From Candidatus Magasanikbacteria bacterium CG10_big_fil_rev_8_21_14_0_10_47_10 (GTDB lineage: Bacteria; Patescibacteriota; Patescibacteriia; Magasanikbacterales; UBA922): 47,347 nucleotides of DNA. Positions 26,087 to 34,869 of the stretch are shown here, one piece after another (position 1 is the stretch's first letter; every line of letters starts with the position of its first letter). The notes beneath the pieces were generated by a model. That model did no database searches and was not told the DNA's origin. It was given only the letters and a program-made list of their open reading frames with translations. Location: contig PFCB01000030.1 of the NCBI GenBank assembly GCA_002773135.1, positions 41,362 through 88,708 of the forward strand, given 5' to 3'. Position numbers and translations under genes: made by a program.

Positions 26087-26479
26087 TTATCCTTTTGAAA
26101 GACGCTCTCGTACCTTTGCCACCACATCCTCAAGCGTCCAGTTGCTCTTAACTAAATAATCATATACTTCTTGCTTGTCAGCCTCCTCTACATCTTTCCC
26201 TTCACTCAAGTTGCTCAATACTATCACAGGCACTGAACGGCCCCAATGATTGATCCGTAATTTTTTTAACATCGTTACGCCGTCCATAACAGGCATAATC
26301 AAATCAAGCAAAATAAGATCCGGTCGTTCTTCTTCGGCTTTGGACAACCCTTCTGCTCCATCCCGGGCTATCACAACATCAAAACCCTCGATGGTAAATT
26401 TGTGCTCGAGCGCCTTTACCAAATGGGTATCATCCTCCACAATCAAAATGGTTGATCGCGCACTGGTTTCTTTCGTCAT
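26087..26479 (-). CDS. Response regulator receiver protein
   Basis: ILIVEDDTHLVKALE, LILLDLIMPVMDG, VLSN, K of DYLVKSN. Confidence 0.9.
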   Translation of the reverse strand: MTKETSARSTILIVEDDTHLVKALEHKFTIEGFDVVIARDGAEGLSKAEEERPDLILLDLIMPVMDGVTMLKKLRINHWGRSVPVIVLSNLSEGKDVEEADKQEVYDYLVKSNWTLEDVVAKVRERLSKG

Positions 26480-26489
26480 ACAAAGTGTG

Positions 26490-26939
26490 TTAATTATTGT
26501 CCTGAGCAACAGGACAATGCTCAGGGTCATCAATACATTTTTTTAAATCACCGACAATCTCATCCAGCGTATGCTGCGCTTTTATATAAAATTTGTTTAC
26601 ACCCATGCTCAAATACGCAGAAATTTTATCATCGCTCACAGTATTTGATACCACCAGCACGGGAACATCAGCCCATTTACCGTTTTTCTTTTTGACCTGC
26701 TTGACAAAGTCCAACGCGTCTTCGTTCCCAAGCAAATAATGATCCACCCACATGGCATGAATATGTGGCAAACTCTTAACATAATCCAGCGCCTGTTCCA
26801 CCGATCGCGCTGTAATAACTTCATACCCACTTTTTTCAAGCTTGATACGGATGACATCTAACAATGGTTGTTCATCCTCTAACACGAGTATTACGGTGTC
26901 TTCAGAGGCTTTCTCTATCATTTTTTTCTTCGATATCAT
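26490..26939 (-). CDS. Response regulator receiver-like protein
   Basis: VILVLEDEQPLLDVIRIKLEKSGYEVITA, VDHYLL in place of the usual LDLxMP, VVSNTVSD, FYIKAQ. Confidence 0.85.
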   Translation of the reverse strand: MISKKKMIEKASEDTVILVLEDEQPLLDVIRIKLEKSGYEVITARSVEQALDYVKSLPHIHAMWVDHYLLGNEDALDFVKQVKKKNGKWADVPVLVVSNTVSDDKISAYLSMGVNKFYIKAQHTLDEIVGDLKKCIDDPEHCPVAQDNN

Positions 26940-26942
26940 ATG

Positions 26943-28985
26943 TTATGTAAGTGATTTAGTTCCCTTTTTTTCTTTCATACCCGAAAGTGGTAACTCCACA
27001 AAAAATGTTGTCCCCTCATTTTCTACGGATTCAAACCATACTGTCCCACCGACATGATCGACAATTGATTTGACTATGTAGAGGCCAAGGCCCGTTCCTT
27101 CGGTATCCATTTTCACTACATTATCAGCCCGAAACAGCTTTGTAAAGATTTGATGCTGCTGACTTTCCGGAATGCCGTATCCGGAATCAGCTACCGTGAT
27201 CCTCACAACGCCCCCTTGTTCTTTTTTTCCTCGCTGGACAACTCCTATTTCTATACTTCCACCCTGGGACGAATATTTGATGGCATTGCTCAACAAATTT
27301 TCAACCACGATTCTAAGCAACTTTCCATCAAGCATCATGGGTATACCCTTTTCATTACCATTCACGGTAAGTTGTATATCTTTTTTCTTAGCCAAGACTA
27401 AGACATCGGAGACAACATCATTGACGAACTTTGAGATATCCTGAAGCTGCGGTGACACCATAAATGTTCCCATTTCTATGCGTGACACGTTCAAAAGCGC
27501 ATTTACCAGATCCACCATCCTATGATTCCCCGCGTATATTTCATTGAGATACTTGCGCTGAGGCTCGCTGATCTGGCCGGCATCGCCGGACAAAAGCATT
27601 TCCGTATACCAGTTAATGGTTGAAAGTGGTGTCCTAAGTTGATGTGATGCCAGAGACACAAACTCTGTTTTTGATTTATCGACTTCATACTCTTTGGCTA
27701 TGTCACGGAAAACGACAACACCGCCAACCGCCCTATCCCCTATTTTCATGACTGAGGCGGTCACACTGACCGGAATGATCTGCCCTCCCTTGTGGGTATA
27801 AAAATACCGTGTCTGCAGCGTTTCATTATCTTTAAAAACCTTCAATGTCAAAAATTGTTCTTCAGCAATGGGAATACCGTTTTCATCCGTCGGCTTCATT
27901 ATATTTGGCCATAGCTGGCCTGTGACTTCATCCGGACGATATCCGGTGATAGTACACGCCGAATTGTTTACAAGGCGGACCCTTCTTTGCATGTCTGTCA
28001 CCACCAGCCCTTCACCCAGAGATGAAAGAATTGCTTCATCTTTCGCTTTCTCTCCTTCGATTACATTTTTTTCTTCATTAAGATCCTCCAATAAATTCAG
28101 CATGGCCAGCTTCGTATCTTGCAATTTTTGATTCTTATCCTTCAGCCTCGCCAACGCTTCTGTTGTTTGCTTTGTTTTGTAAGCGACCTCTTTGGTTAAC
28201 GATGCGTACGATTCTCGCAGTTTATTTCGCATCACATCAAATGTTTGAGAGAGCAGACCTATTTCATCCTTTGCATAGACAGGAATGACAATATCAAACT
28301 CACCATGCGACAGCTTATCCGCGACGTCTGTTAACTCATGAAGAGGGCGCATGATACTTCGGCGCAGGGCGATCATGACAAATGAAAGAAGAACTAAGAC
28401 AACAGCAACAATTCCGGCCAAAAATTCAAGACTGCTTGAAAAAATAAAATCAATGTCCCGCTGTCTTTTTTCAATATCAACATACGTTATTTCCAATATT
28501 CTGTTTACCGCGGGAACAATTTGGTCGTCAATCATCCGAATACGCGCAACCAAATCCGCCGCTTGTCCATCACTATCACCGCCCTCCACAGCGACAATAA
28601 TTTGACGGGACAAGCCACTTCTATCGGATAGTAGCCCCACATATGTTTCAATTTGTTGAACAATAAGATCATTCCCCATCATCGATACAAGAACATTTGT
28701 GTTCGCGCTCACGCGTAAATCAGTCTGAGTGGCCAAACGCGAGTATTGGGGATCACCGGTAAGAACAAACCGGTCAATCGCAGATAGTGATTCATGCACA
28801 TCACGCGAAATCTCCGCGGCTGTTGCTTGTTCAGTTACATGCATTTCAATCTCGGCATTGATTTTTTGGATATCTTTGATTGAAAAATACGCGTAGAGTC
28901 CGAACAAAAGGATAATAACACTGACCAAACCAAAACCAAAAATAAGCTGCGATCGAACCGATATATTGTGTAATCGCGTCATCAT
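26943..28985 (-). CDS. Sensor histidine kinase (sensor loop, HAMP, PAS, HisKA, HATPase_c)
   Basis: TM-flanked N-terminal domain, LTDVADKLSHGEFD HAMP, FVSLASHQLRTPLSTI H-box, NLLSNAIKYS, GTGLGLYIV. Confidence 0.93.
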   Translation of the reverse strand: MMTRLHNISVRSQLIFGFGLVSVIILLFGLYAYFSIKDIQKINAEIEMHVTEQATAAEISRDVHESLSAIDRFVLTGDPQYSRLATQTDLRVSANTNVLVSMMGNDLIVQQIETYVGLLSDRSGLSRQIIVAVEGGDSDGQAADLVARIRMIDDQIVPAVNRILEITYVDIEKRQRDIDFIFSSSLEFLAGIVAVVLVLLSFVMIALRRSIMRPLHELTDVADKLSHGEFDIVIPVYAKDEIGLLSQTFDVMRNKLRESYASLTKEVAYKTKQTTEALARLKDKNQKLQDTKLAMLNLLEDLNEEKNVIEGEKAKDEAILSSLGEGLVVTDMQRRVRLVNNSACTITGYRPDEVTGQLWPNIMKPTDENGIPIAEEQFLTLKVFKDNETLQTRYFYTHKGGQIIPVSVTASVMKIGDRAVGGVVVFRDIAKEYEVDKSKTEFVSLASHQLRTPLSTINWYTEMLLSGDAGQISEPQRKYLNEIYAGNHRMVDLVNALLNVSRIEMGTFMVSPQLQDISKFVNDVVSDVLVLAKKKDIQLTVNGNEKGIPMMLDGKLLRIVVENLLSNAIKYSSQGGSIEIGVVQRGKKEQGGVVRITVADSGYGIPESQQHQIFTKLFRADNVVKMDTEGTGLGLYIVKSIVDHVGGTVWFESVENEGTTFFVELPLSGMKEKKGTKSLT

Positions 28986-30880
28986 ATGTCAGACGATATG
29001 CCAAGCACATGGGCGGTATCCCAATTAAACACTTTTTTCACGCGCGCCGCGGTTTCTGTTTTTAACCAAGAAGGATGGCTCCCTCTTAAAATAAGAGCGG
29101 CCTTGTCACCGGCCAACGTGCCAACGTCAAAGGGATCATACCCCAACCCAACCAGTGCCCCGGCATCAACATCGTCCGGATTGCAGGCGATGGTCGGAAT
29201 CATTTCTTGTCGAGCCCATTCGATAATAAAATTTTTACCTTCTCTGCCAAACGATGTATCGCAGGAAAGGTAAAATACGTCCACGCCAGATCCATCTACC
29301 GTAATGTTTTCAATAAGCTGCGCGGTTTGAATTGCTGAAATATCCACCACGTCAAAACCTTTTTCTTTACTCAACTCAACCAGCTCCTTCAGCTGGAGAG
29401 ACACACCGGGGTCATTCTTTCCATGTATGTACCCTACGGTATGAAACCTTTTGCCCGTAGAAGATGAATTTTTAAACAGTGTCTCCAGCAAATAAAATTG
29501 ATCTTCCAACGGAACATAATCTCGGACACCCACCAGATTATTTTGAGAATGATCCAAAGAAGAAATCAAACCCAATTCAACGGGATACGTAACAGATGAA
29601 AAGACAACCGGAATATTGTCCGTGAGACCATGCGCCATGAGTGTCCCCTGTGTTGTAAGTGAATAAATAATATCCACTCGTTGATCTATGAATGCTTGAA
29701 TTGACCTCTCCTGCTCGGCAGGGTCTCCCATGGCATTGCGAAACACATAGTGAATCGTATCACCGTCTTTGTAGCCCGCGCGCGTCAGCGTATCCATAAA
29801 GCCCCGGATACTCTCTTCGTCATTTTTATTTTCATCCCAAAAAGATATGCCAACAACAACATCCGTTCCGTTTGGGCGCTTATATGAATATATCCGAACC
29901 AAAATAAATACAACAAACCCAAGAATGATCAACAAAGCGACCACTCCAAACACATTCCCATGCCGCGTGCGGCCTGATTGACTGCTTTCTACATGCGATG
30001 GTGCTACAGATGCGTCAGCGCTCTCCGGAGACTGCTTGTACAAGAAATAAATCCCGATCAACAGAAAGACAAACCCCAAAATAGCCATTGAGAGCGGAGC
30101 AACCGTGTGAACCAAAATGACCAATGCTTTTCTTTTTTTCGCATTCGTTACCTGTTTTTCAACACTCGCGTCCGTGTATGAATTACTGAATGAATTCCAA
30201 GGGGAAACCCGATCTCCGCTCGCACGATCATAGTAATATGCCGTGCTATGGTCAGCGAATTTCACCAGGTACCCGGTTATTGGTTCGACCCAAACCTCCA
30301 CATGCGGGTCCACTTCCACCCCGCGCTGTTCCGGAACACCGGGAAGATATTGCAACTCATTGCTCTGATCGATTCGGACATTCCTATAATCACTTTCGTA
30401 ACGAAAAACGCGCAAGCCAAACAACGATTCTTCTTTAAGAAAAATCATCCGTGCCGGCCCGTCATAATTCGTATGCCAATATGTGAATGTTTCTCCCTTT
30501 GATAACCCCCGAGGAGCAAATAAATACCCCTGCCGGTCTTTGTCTCCATACCCCGCCGTATGCGCTCCCGTCTTGGCGTTGACGCCGTATTCTCTTTCAA
30601 CGGAAAAAATAAAATCGTCCGTCAAATTTGTTACTGAAAAAGAATTATTGAGTGTATACGTATCACCGTCAATCGCTGTGACAGCATATCCATATTCTGA
30701 CTTCGATATTTGTGCCCCTACAAAATCTTGCGCGTCTTCATCATAAAAATTATCTAAAGAAAAAAGATCGGCTGAATATGAAAAATCGGCAGGCAATTTC
30801 GTTATTTCCGGTGCGATCAAAAATATCCATATGGGAATGAAACAAAAAAAGCTTGCTGCTAAAAAAAGATATTTCTTCAT
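28982..30880 (-). CDS. Fusion of DUF3068/PorA-like exodomain and ABC_sub_bind-type substrate-binding domain
   Basis: N-terminal TM plus beta-rich domain, second TM, then VVVGISFWDENKNDEESIRGFMDTLTRAGYKDG...VFSSVTYPVELGLISS. Confidence 0.7.
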   Translation of the reverse strand: MKKYLFLAASFFCFIPIWIFLIAPEITKLPADFSYSADLFSLDNFYDEDAQDFVGAQISKSEYGYAVTAIDGDTYTLNNSFSVTNLTDDFIFSVEREYGVNAKTGAHTAGYGDKDRQGYLFAPRGLSKGETFTYWHTNYDGPARMIFLKEESLFGLRVFRYESDYRNVRIDQSNELQYLPGVPEQRGVEVDPHVEVWVEPITGYLVKFADHSTAYYYDRASGDRVSPWNSFSNSYTDASVEKQVTNAKKRKALVILVHTVAPLSMAILGFVFLLIGIYFLYKQSPESADASVAPSHVESSQSGRTRHGNVFGVVALLIILGFVVFILVRIYSYKRPNGTDVVVGISFWDENKNDEESIRGFMDTLTRAGYKDGDTIHYVFRNAMGDPAEQERSIQAFIDQRVDIIYSLTTQGTLMAHGLTDNIPVVFSSVTYPVELGLISSLDHSQNNLVGVRDYVPLEDQFYLLETLFKNSSSTGKRFHTVGYIHGKNDPGVSLQLKELVELSKEKGFDVVDISAIQTAQLIENITVDGSGVDVFYLSCDTSFGREGKNFIIEWARQEMIPTIACNPDDVDAGALVGLGYDPFDVGTLAGDKAALILRGSHPSWLKTETAARVKKVFNWDTAHVLGISSDI

Positions 30881-31842
30881 ACGACGGACAGTTCATCGAC
30901 AGGGCGAGTACTCGGTGTAACCGCCTCCAACTGTCGAATTTTTTCCTTTAACGCGCGCATTTTCAGCTCTCGACCAATCATTAGGCTATTCATTTTTTCC
31001 AACTCTTCCGTCTGGCGGCGCAGTGTTTCTTCAGTGAATTGAGCATCCGTCACATCATGCACAATACCGTATAGTCGGATGGGTTTACCATTCTCATCCG
31101 CCTCCACCTGCGTGATGCAATGAATAATACAATTCCGTCTCTGAGCCGTCACCATTCTTTCAAAAGAATTAAAGCCTTCTTTTGTTTGTAACGAATGCTC
31201 TACAAGCTCAAACATTTTTTGTCGAGTATCCGGATGAAAATAATGAATCCACGCCTCCATGGATACATCTATCGAGTCCGGCTCCAATTCGTAAATTTGG
31301 TACATTTCATCCGACCAATGAACAACATTCCGCTCAATATCCCATCCCCATGAACCGATACGAGCAACCTTCTGTGCTTCATCGAAGGCTCTCGTCTTAC
31401 TGATTAATTCTTGCTCCATTTCTTTTCTGTCCGTAATATCATGTCCTGTCACAATATACCCGTCAGGCACGCCCTGCGTATTGTGCGCGATGGTAGCCCG
31501 ACCCCAAATAAAAAGGTGCCCCCCATCCTTTCGAACAAACACCATCTCGCCGACATATCCTTGTTCAAAATCTTTTTCCAGTCGATCAAAAAGAAACGAT
31601 CGCGACTTTTCAAATTGCGATTTTGTCATCAGTGTTGGAACAATGGGTCTGCCAATAATCTGATCCACTTTCAGACCATGCATGTTCGCCCAAGCCAGGT
31701 TTACAAATCGTACTGTAAAATCTATGTTCAAAATCAAAATACAGGCAATAGTCGCTTGCAATGCCCGCTCCAAATGGTTTATTCTATCTTCAATCTCCGC
31801 GCAATTATGTGGCGGATTTTGTTTTTCACTCTCTGTCTGCAT
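30877..31842 (-). CDS. PAS-domain protein with two PAS domains and no kinase domain
   Basis: LINIDFTVRFVNLAWANMHGL...GYIVTGHDITDRKEMEQEL and second PAS VVHWSDEMYQIYELEP; start at MQTESEK. Confidence 0.85.
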   Translation of the reverse strand: MQTESEKQNPPHNCAEIEDRINHLERALQATIACILILNIDFTVRFVNLAWANMHGLKVDQIIGRPIVPTLMTKSQFEKSRSFLFDRLEKDFEQGYVGEMVFVRKDGGHLFIWGRATIAHNTQGVPDGYIVTGHDITDRKEMEQELISKTRAFDEAQKVARIGSWGWDIERNVVHWSDEMYQIYELEPDSIDVSMEAWIHYFHPDTRQKMFELVEHSLQTKEGFNSFERMVTAQRRNCIIHCITQVEADENGKPIRLYGIVHDVTDAQFTEETLRRQTEELEKMNSLMIGRELKMRALKEKIRQLEAVTPSTRPVDELSVV

Positions 31843-31872
31843 GCTGTAAAGTATAGCATGTTCAAGTAAAAC

Positions 31873-31900
31873 AAAAAACTGCACCGTGTGCAGTTTTTTT
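31873..31900. terminator. Bidirectional intrinsic terminator
   Basis: AAAAAACTGCAC-cgt-GTGCAGTTTTTTT. Confidence 0.8.
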
Positions 31901-31922
31901 GAGTACTATACAGTAACTCGCT

Positions 31923-32429
31923 CTACCGCGTAACTCTCACCTGTGCGGCGTTCTCAGACTCGCAGGCTTGAATCACAATCGCTCCTGTTGAACTTGATAT
32001 GAGTGTATACCCTGTCGTTCCCGCAGACCATGTTACGGCGCCGGTAGGACTGACCGGTACTTCGGCCAAGTACCCTTCGGCAACAAGTCCTTGCAGATTC
32101 ACACAATTTCCATCCGCGGTAACCTGTGCGTCACACGACGCGTTGTCGTCATCGCACCCCGCGACATCACTTCCAATCATGTATATTTCTCCCGCAGTCA
32201 AAGCGGTAATAGCTGACAAATATGTCCCGCCATTATCAATCTGATCCACTTTCACGGCACTCAAAACAGCGGTGACATCCGTCCACCGCGCCGCGTCTCG
32301 CGCATCGCGAAAACGAGTAAGGGGGTCAAGGGCGACAAAAGCGACTGCCGCCAAAATCGCGATAATGGCAATGACGATAAGCAACTCAATAAGCGTAAAT
32401 CCTCCTCGTTTATGTTTTGTATCAAACAT
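31923..32429 (-). CDS. Type IV pilin
   Basis: GGFTLIELLIVIAIIAILAAVAFVALDP class III signal peptide. Confidence 0.93.
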   Translation of the reverse strand: MFDTKHKRGGFTLIELLIVIAIIAILAAVAFVALDPLTRFRDARDAARWTDVTAVLSAVKVDQIDNGGTYLSAITALTAGEIYMIGSDVAGCDDDNASCDAQVTADGNCVNLQGLVAEGYLAEVPVSPTGAVTWSAGTTGYTLISSSTGAIVIQACESENAAQVRVTR

Positions 32430-32503
32430 ACATAATCTTTTTTAAATAATTCTAGCTATAGAATACCATCGGCGTCCTTTTTTTTCAAGAAATTCCAGTA
32501 ACA

Positions 32504-33976
32504 TTATTGGAGACGATCAACAACAACGACCTGCAATGATGTTTGTTCAGCATTATATGATGTCTGATCTTCGGTTGTAGTTGGCAGCTCTTCACCGGGA
32601 ATATCAAGTACCGGCGGCAAAATAGGGCTTATCGGAGTCACCGGTGGCTGCTCAATATTTGGAATCCTCTCCAAAAGCTGTTGAATCTGCGCGGCCTGTT
32701 CATCGCGGCCCTGCTGGCGCTGCGCATCCCTGTATGTGTATACGGAATCCATAAAAAAGGCTCCCAAAATAAATACAAGGAGAAGCGCAACCAACTCAAT
32801 ACCAAACTTGCTTTTATTCTTTCCATACGACGTATGCTTCATAAGCGCGCTTTGCAGCTTTCCCTGTTTGCGCGGCGCCGATGCTGGCTGAGACGTTTTT
32901 AACGGCTGATACTGACCGCGTTGAATGGTACTGGTTTTTTTTGGTGCTTTGGGATCAAACGGGACGAGTCCATTCGCGTCGAGAAATTCTATATGAGGAT
33001 CACTGCCATTTGGCAAGGCCAAACCGACTGCCTCAATAAACACACTACCCACATCAGCGCCCGGCACGAGAGGCGACGCCCCTAATCGTACAGGGACTCC
33101 CACTGTTTGGGACAATACGTCCAAAAGGCCTTGCTGCGCGCTGCCTCCTCCAACCAACATCATATCGGCCACGGCAATATTTTGCCGCGCTGTGGTCTCT
33201 TTTAATATCCGTACCAATCGGTCACCTAAGGCGGCCGCGACTTGCGTCATAGTGGGACTGCCGGAAATTTGCATCTGCGCCTTTTGCTGCTCTGCCGCGG
33301 CCATGTCTATGCCCTGCTCCGCGGCAATGGCTCCGGTAAACGTCGAGCCGGCGATATGTATGGTCTGAGAGCGAACAATACCGGTTTTATCAAAAACACC
33401 AACATGGGTTGTCCGGCTTCCAATGTCAACCACTGCCACAGGATTTTTGGGCATCCCGGAAAAAAGTGCCCGGGCCGTTGCTATCTGTTCGCTATCAAAT
33501 CGGTTCACTTTTATCCCCTGCTCGCGAAAAAAAAGCTGCCACGCGGCAATATACTTTTTGCTTGTTGCCAATACCCGAACCCTGACCGAGCCGTTTGCGC
33601 CGGGATATGTCTGAAATGAAAAATGAATGTCCTTTTGAGGGAGAGGTAATATTTTGGGTAATTGTTTTCGCAAAATATCATTCAGCTGTTTTTTTTGCTC
33701 CTCCGGAATGGAAAAAATATGAATATACACGTGTGACTCGGGAATGCCAAACGCAATCCCCTGCGAACGAAGCGGTATGCCCGCCTGCTGGTAAACCGCG
33801 CTAAGAGCCTGCGCCAATTTTGCGGCATCGACAATTTCTCCACGCTCCACAATGCCGGGAGCAATGCCAACACGCCCTTTTGCTTTTACCGTAAAACCGC
33901 GCCCTTTTTTATCCAAAGAAACTAGCTCTATGGTGCTATCGGAAATATCGAGCCCTATGTTGGTGTGTTCCATCAT
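32504..33976 (-). CDS. pilM: PilM-like type IV pilus assembly protein with C-terminal TM segment
   Basis: NIGLDISDSTIELVSL, VVDIGSRTTHVGVFD, MLVGGGSAQQGLLDVLSQ; single TM near the C-terminus. Confidence 0.87.
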   Translation of the reverse strand: MMEHTNIGLDISDSTIELVSLDKKGRGFTVKAKGRVGIAPGIVERGEIVDAAKLAQALSAVYQQAGIPLRSQGIAFGIPESHVYIHIFSIPEEQKKQLNDILRKQLPKILPLPQKDIHFSFQTYPGANGSVRVRVLATSKKYIAAWQLFFREQGIKVNRFDSEQIATARALFSGMPKNPVAVVDIGSRTTHVGVFDKTGIVRSQTIHIAGSTFTGAIAAEQGIDMAAAEQQKAQMQISGSPTMTQVAAALGDRLVRILKETTARQNIAVADMMLVGGGSAQQGLLDVLSQTVGVPVRLGASPLVPGADVGSVFIEAVGLALPNGSDPHIEFLDANGLVPFDPKAPKKTSTIQRGQYQPLKTSQPASAPRKQGKLQSALMKHTSYGKNKSKFGIELVALLLVFILGAFFMDSVYTYRDAQRQQGRDEQAAQIQQLLERIPNIEQPPVTPISPILPPVLDIPGEELPTTTEDQTSYNAEQTSLQVVVVDRLQ

Positions 33977-33979
33977 ACC

Positions 33980-34360
33980 TTATAAGTATTCCCAATCGGA
34001 AGCCGTCACGGTCGTACCACTTATCGACGCATCCACCCGAAGCACCTGCCTGACATTGCTGAGCGTGCTTGTCACGTACAATGTTCTCAACGCGCCGTTT
34101 GACGCTATGGACAGTATACAGGATCCGTCCCCCAGACTCAAAGTATCACCCGTGTATGCGCCCTCAAAACGCAAACGACGCAATCCTTCATCAGCGCACC
34201 CATCGGCTATGGCACGCGCCTCATACTGCAAATCCTGTGTAAATCCAATATCCAAATCGCCAATGCTTAAAAACGCGGCGCTCATTGCCAGTATAAGTGT
34301 GGCCGTCCCCACGACAATAACCACGAGTAAAAGTGATAATCCCTGTTTGTTCATATTCAT
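33980..34360 (-). CDS. PilX-like pilus component
   Basis: NKQGLSLLLVVIVVGTATLILAMSAAF; AIADGCADEGLRRL. Confidence 0.7.
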   Translation of the reverse strand: MNMNKQGLSLLLVVIVVGTATLILAMSAAFLSIGDLDIGFTQDLQYEARAIADGCADEGLRRLRFEGAYTGDTLSLGDGSCILSIASNGALRTLYVTSTLSNVRQVLRVDASISGTTVTASDWEYL

Positions 34361-34866
34361 AGGCGTGTGCTGGCGGTGGACGTTACCGATGTTTGATAAA
34401 AAAATTCAATACCGGTTGAGCTGGCGTACATAACATCCGCAACCATCCGAATGCTATCGGCGCCCGATACAGGACTCAAATTTGTAAAAATAAATTTGGT
34501 GATTGACAAGTCACTGTCGGTCACCGGCACAGCGGGATTTCCGCCCTCACTCACCTGCAACCGACCGTTATCTCCGGTCAATGAAAAGATAGTTGGATCT
34601 TTTGATGCGTCAAGCATTTGAAGCGAAAGCACGCCGGGATCCGTATCAAACGTTGACGCGCCGGTATTAACTGCAGTCGCCTGCTTTACCGCGTCCGTGA
34701 TCGTCAACACCGCCAATCGCATTTGAGCATTTACACTCTGTATGGCATAACTCTTATTCCTGGCGGTTGAAATATGCAAGGTAAACGTGACAAGGGCCGT
34801 GGCCACAATACTAAAAATAGCAATGTAAATGATACTTTCAAAAAGTGTAAAACCGCTTTTGTTCAT
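34357..34866 (-). CDS. Type II/IV pseudopilin
   Basis: MNKSGFTLFESIIYIAIFSIVATALVTFTLHIS. Confidence 0.85.
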   Translation of the reverse strand: MNKSGFTLFESIIYIAIFSIVATALVTFTLHISTARNKSYAIQSVNAQMRLAVLTITDAVKQATAVNTGASTFDTDPGVLSLQMLDASKDPTIFSLTGDNGRLQVSEGGNPAVPVTDSDLSITKFIFTNLSPVSGADSIRMVADVMYASSTGIEFFYQTSVTSTASTRL

Positions 34867-34869
34867 ATG

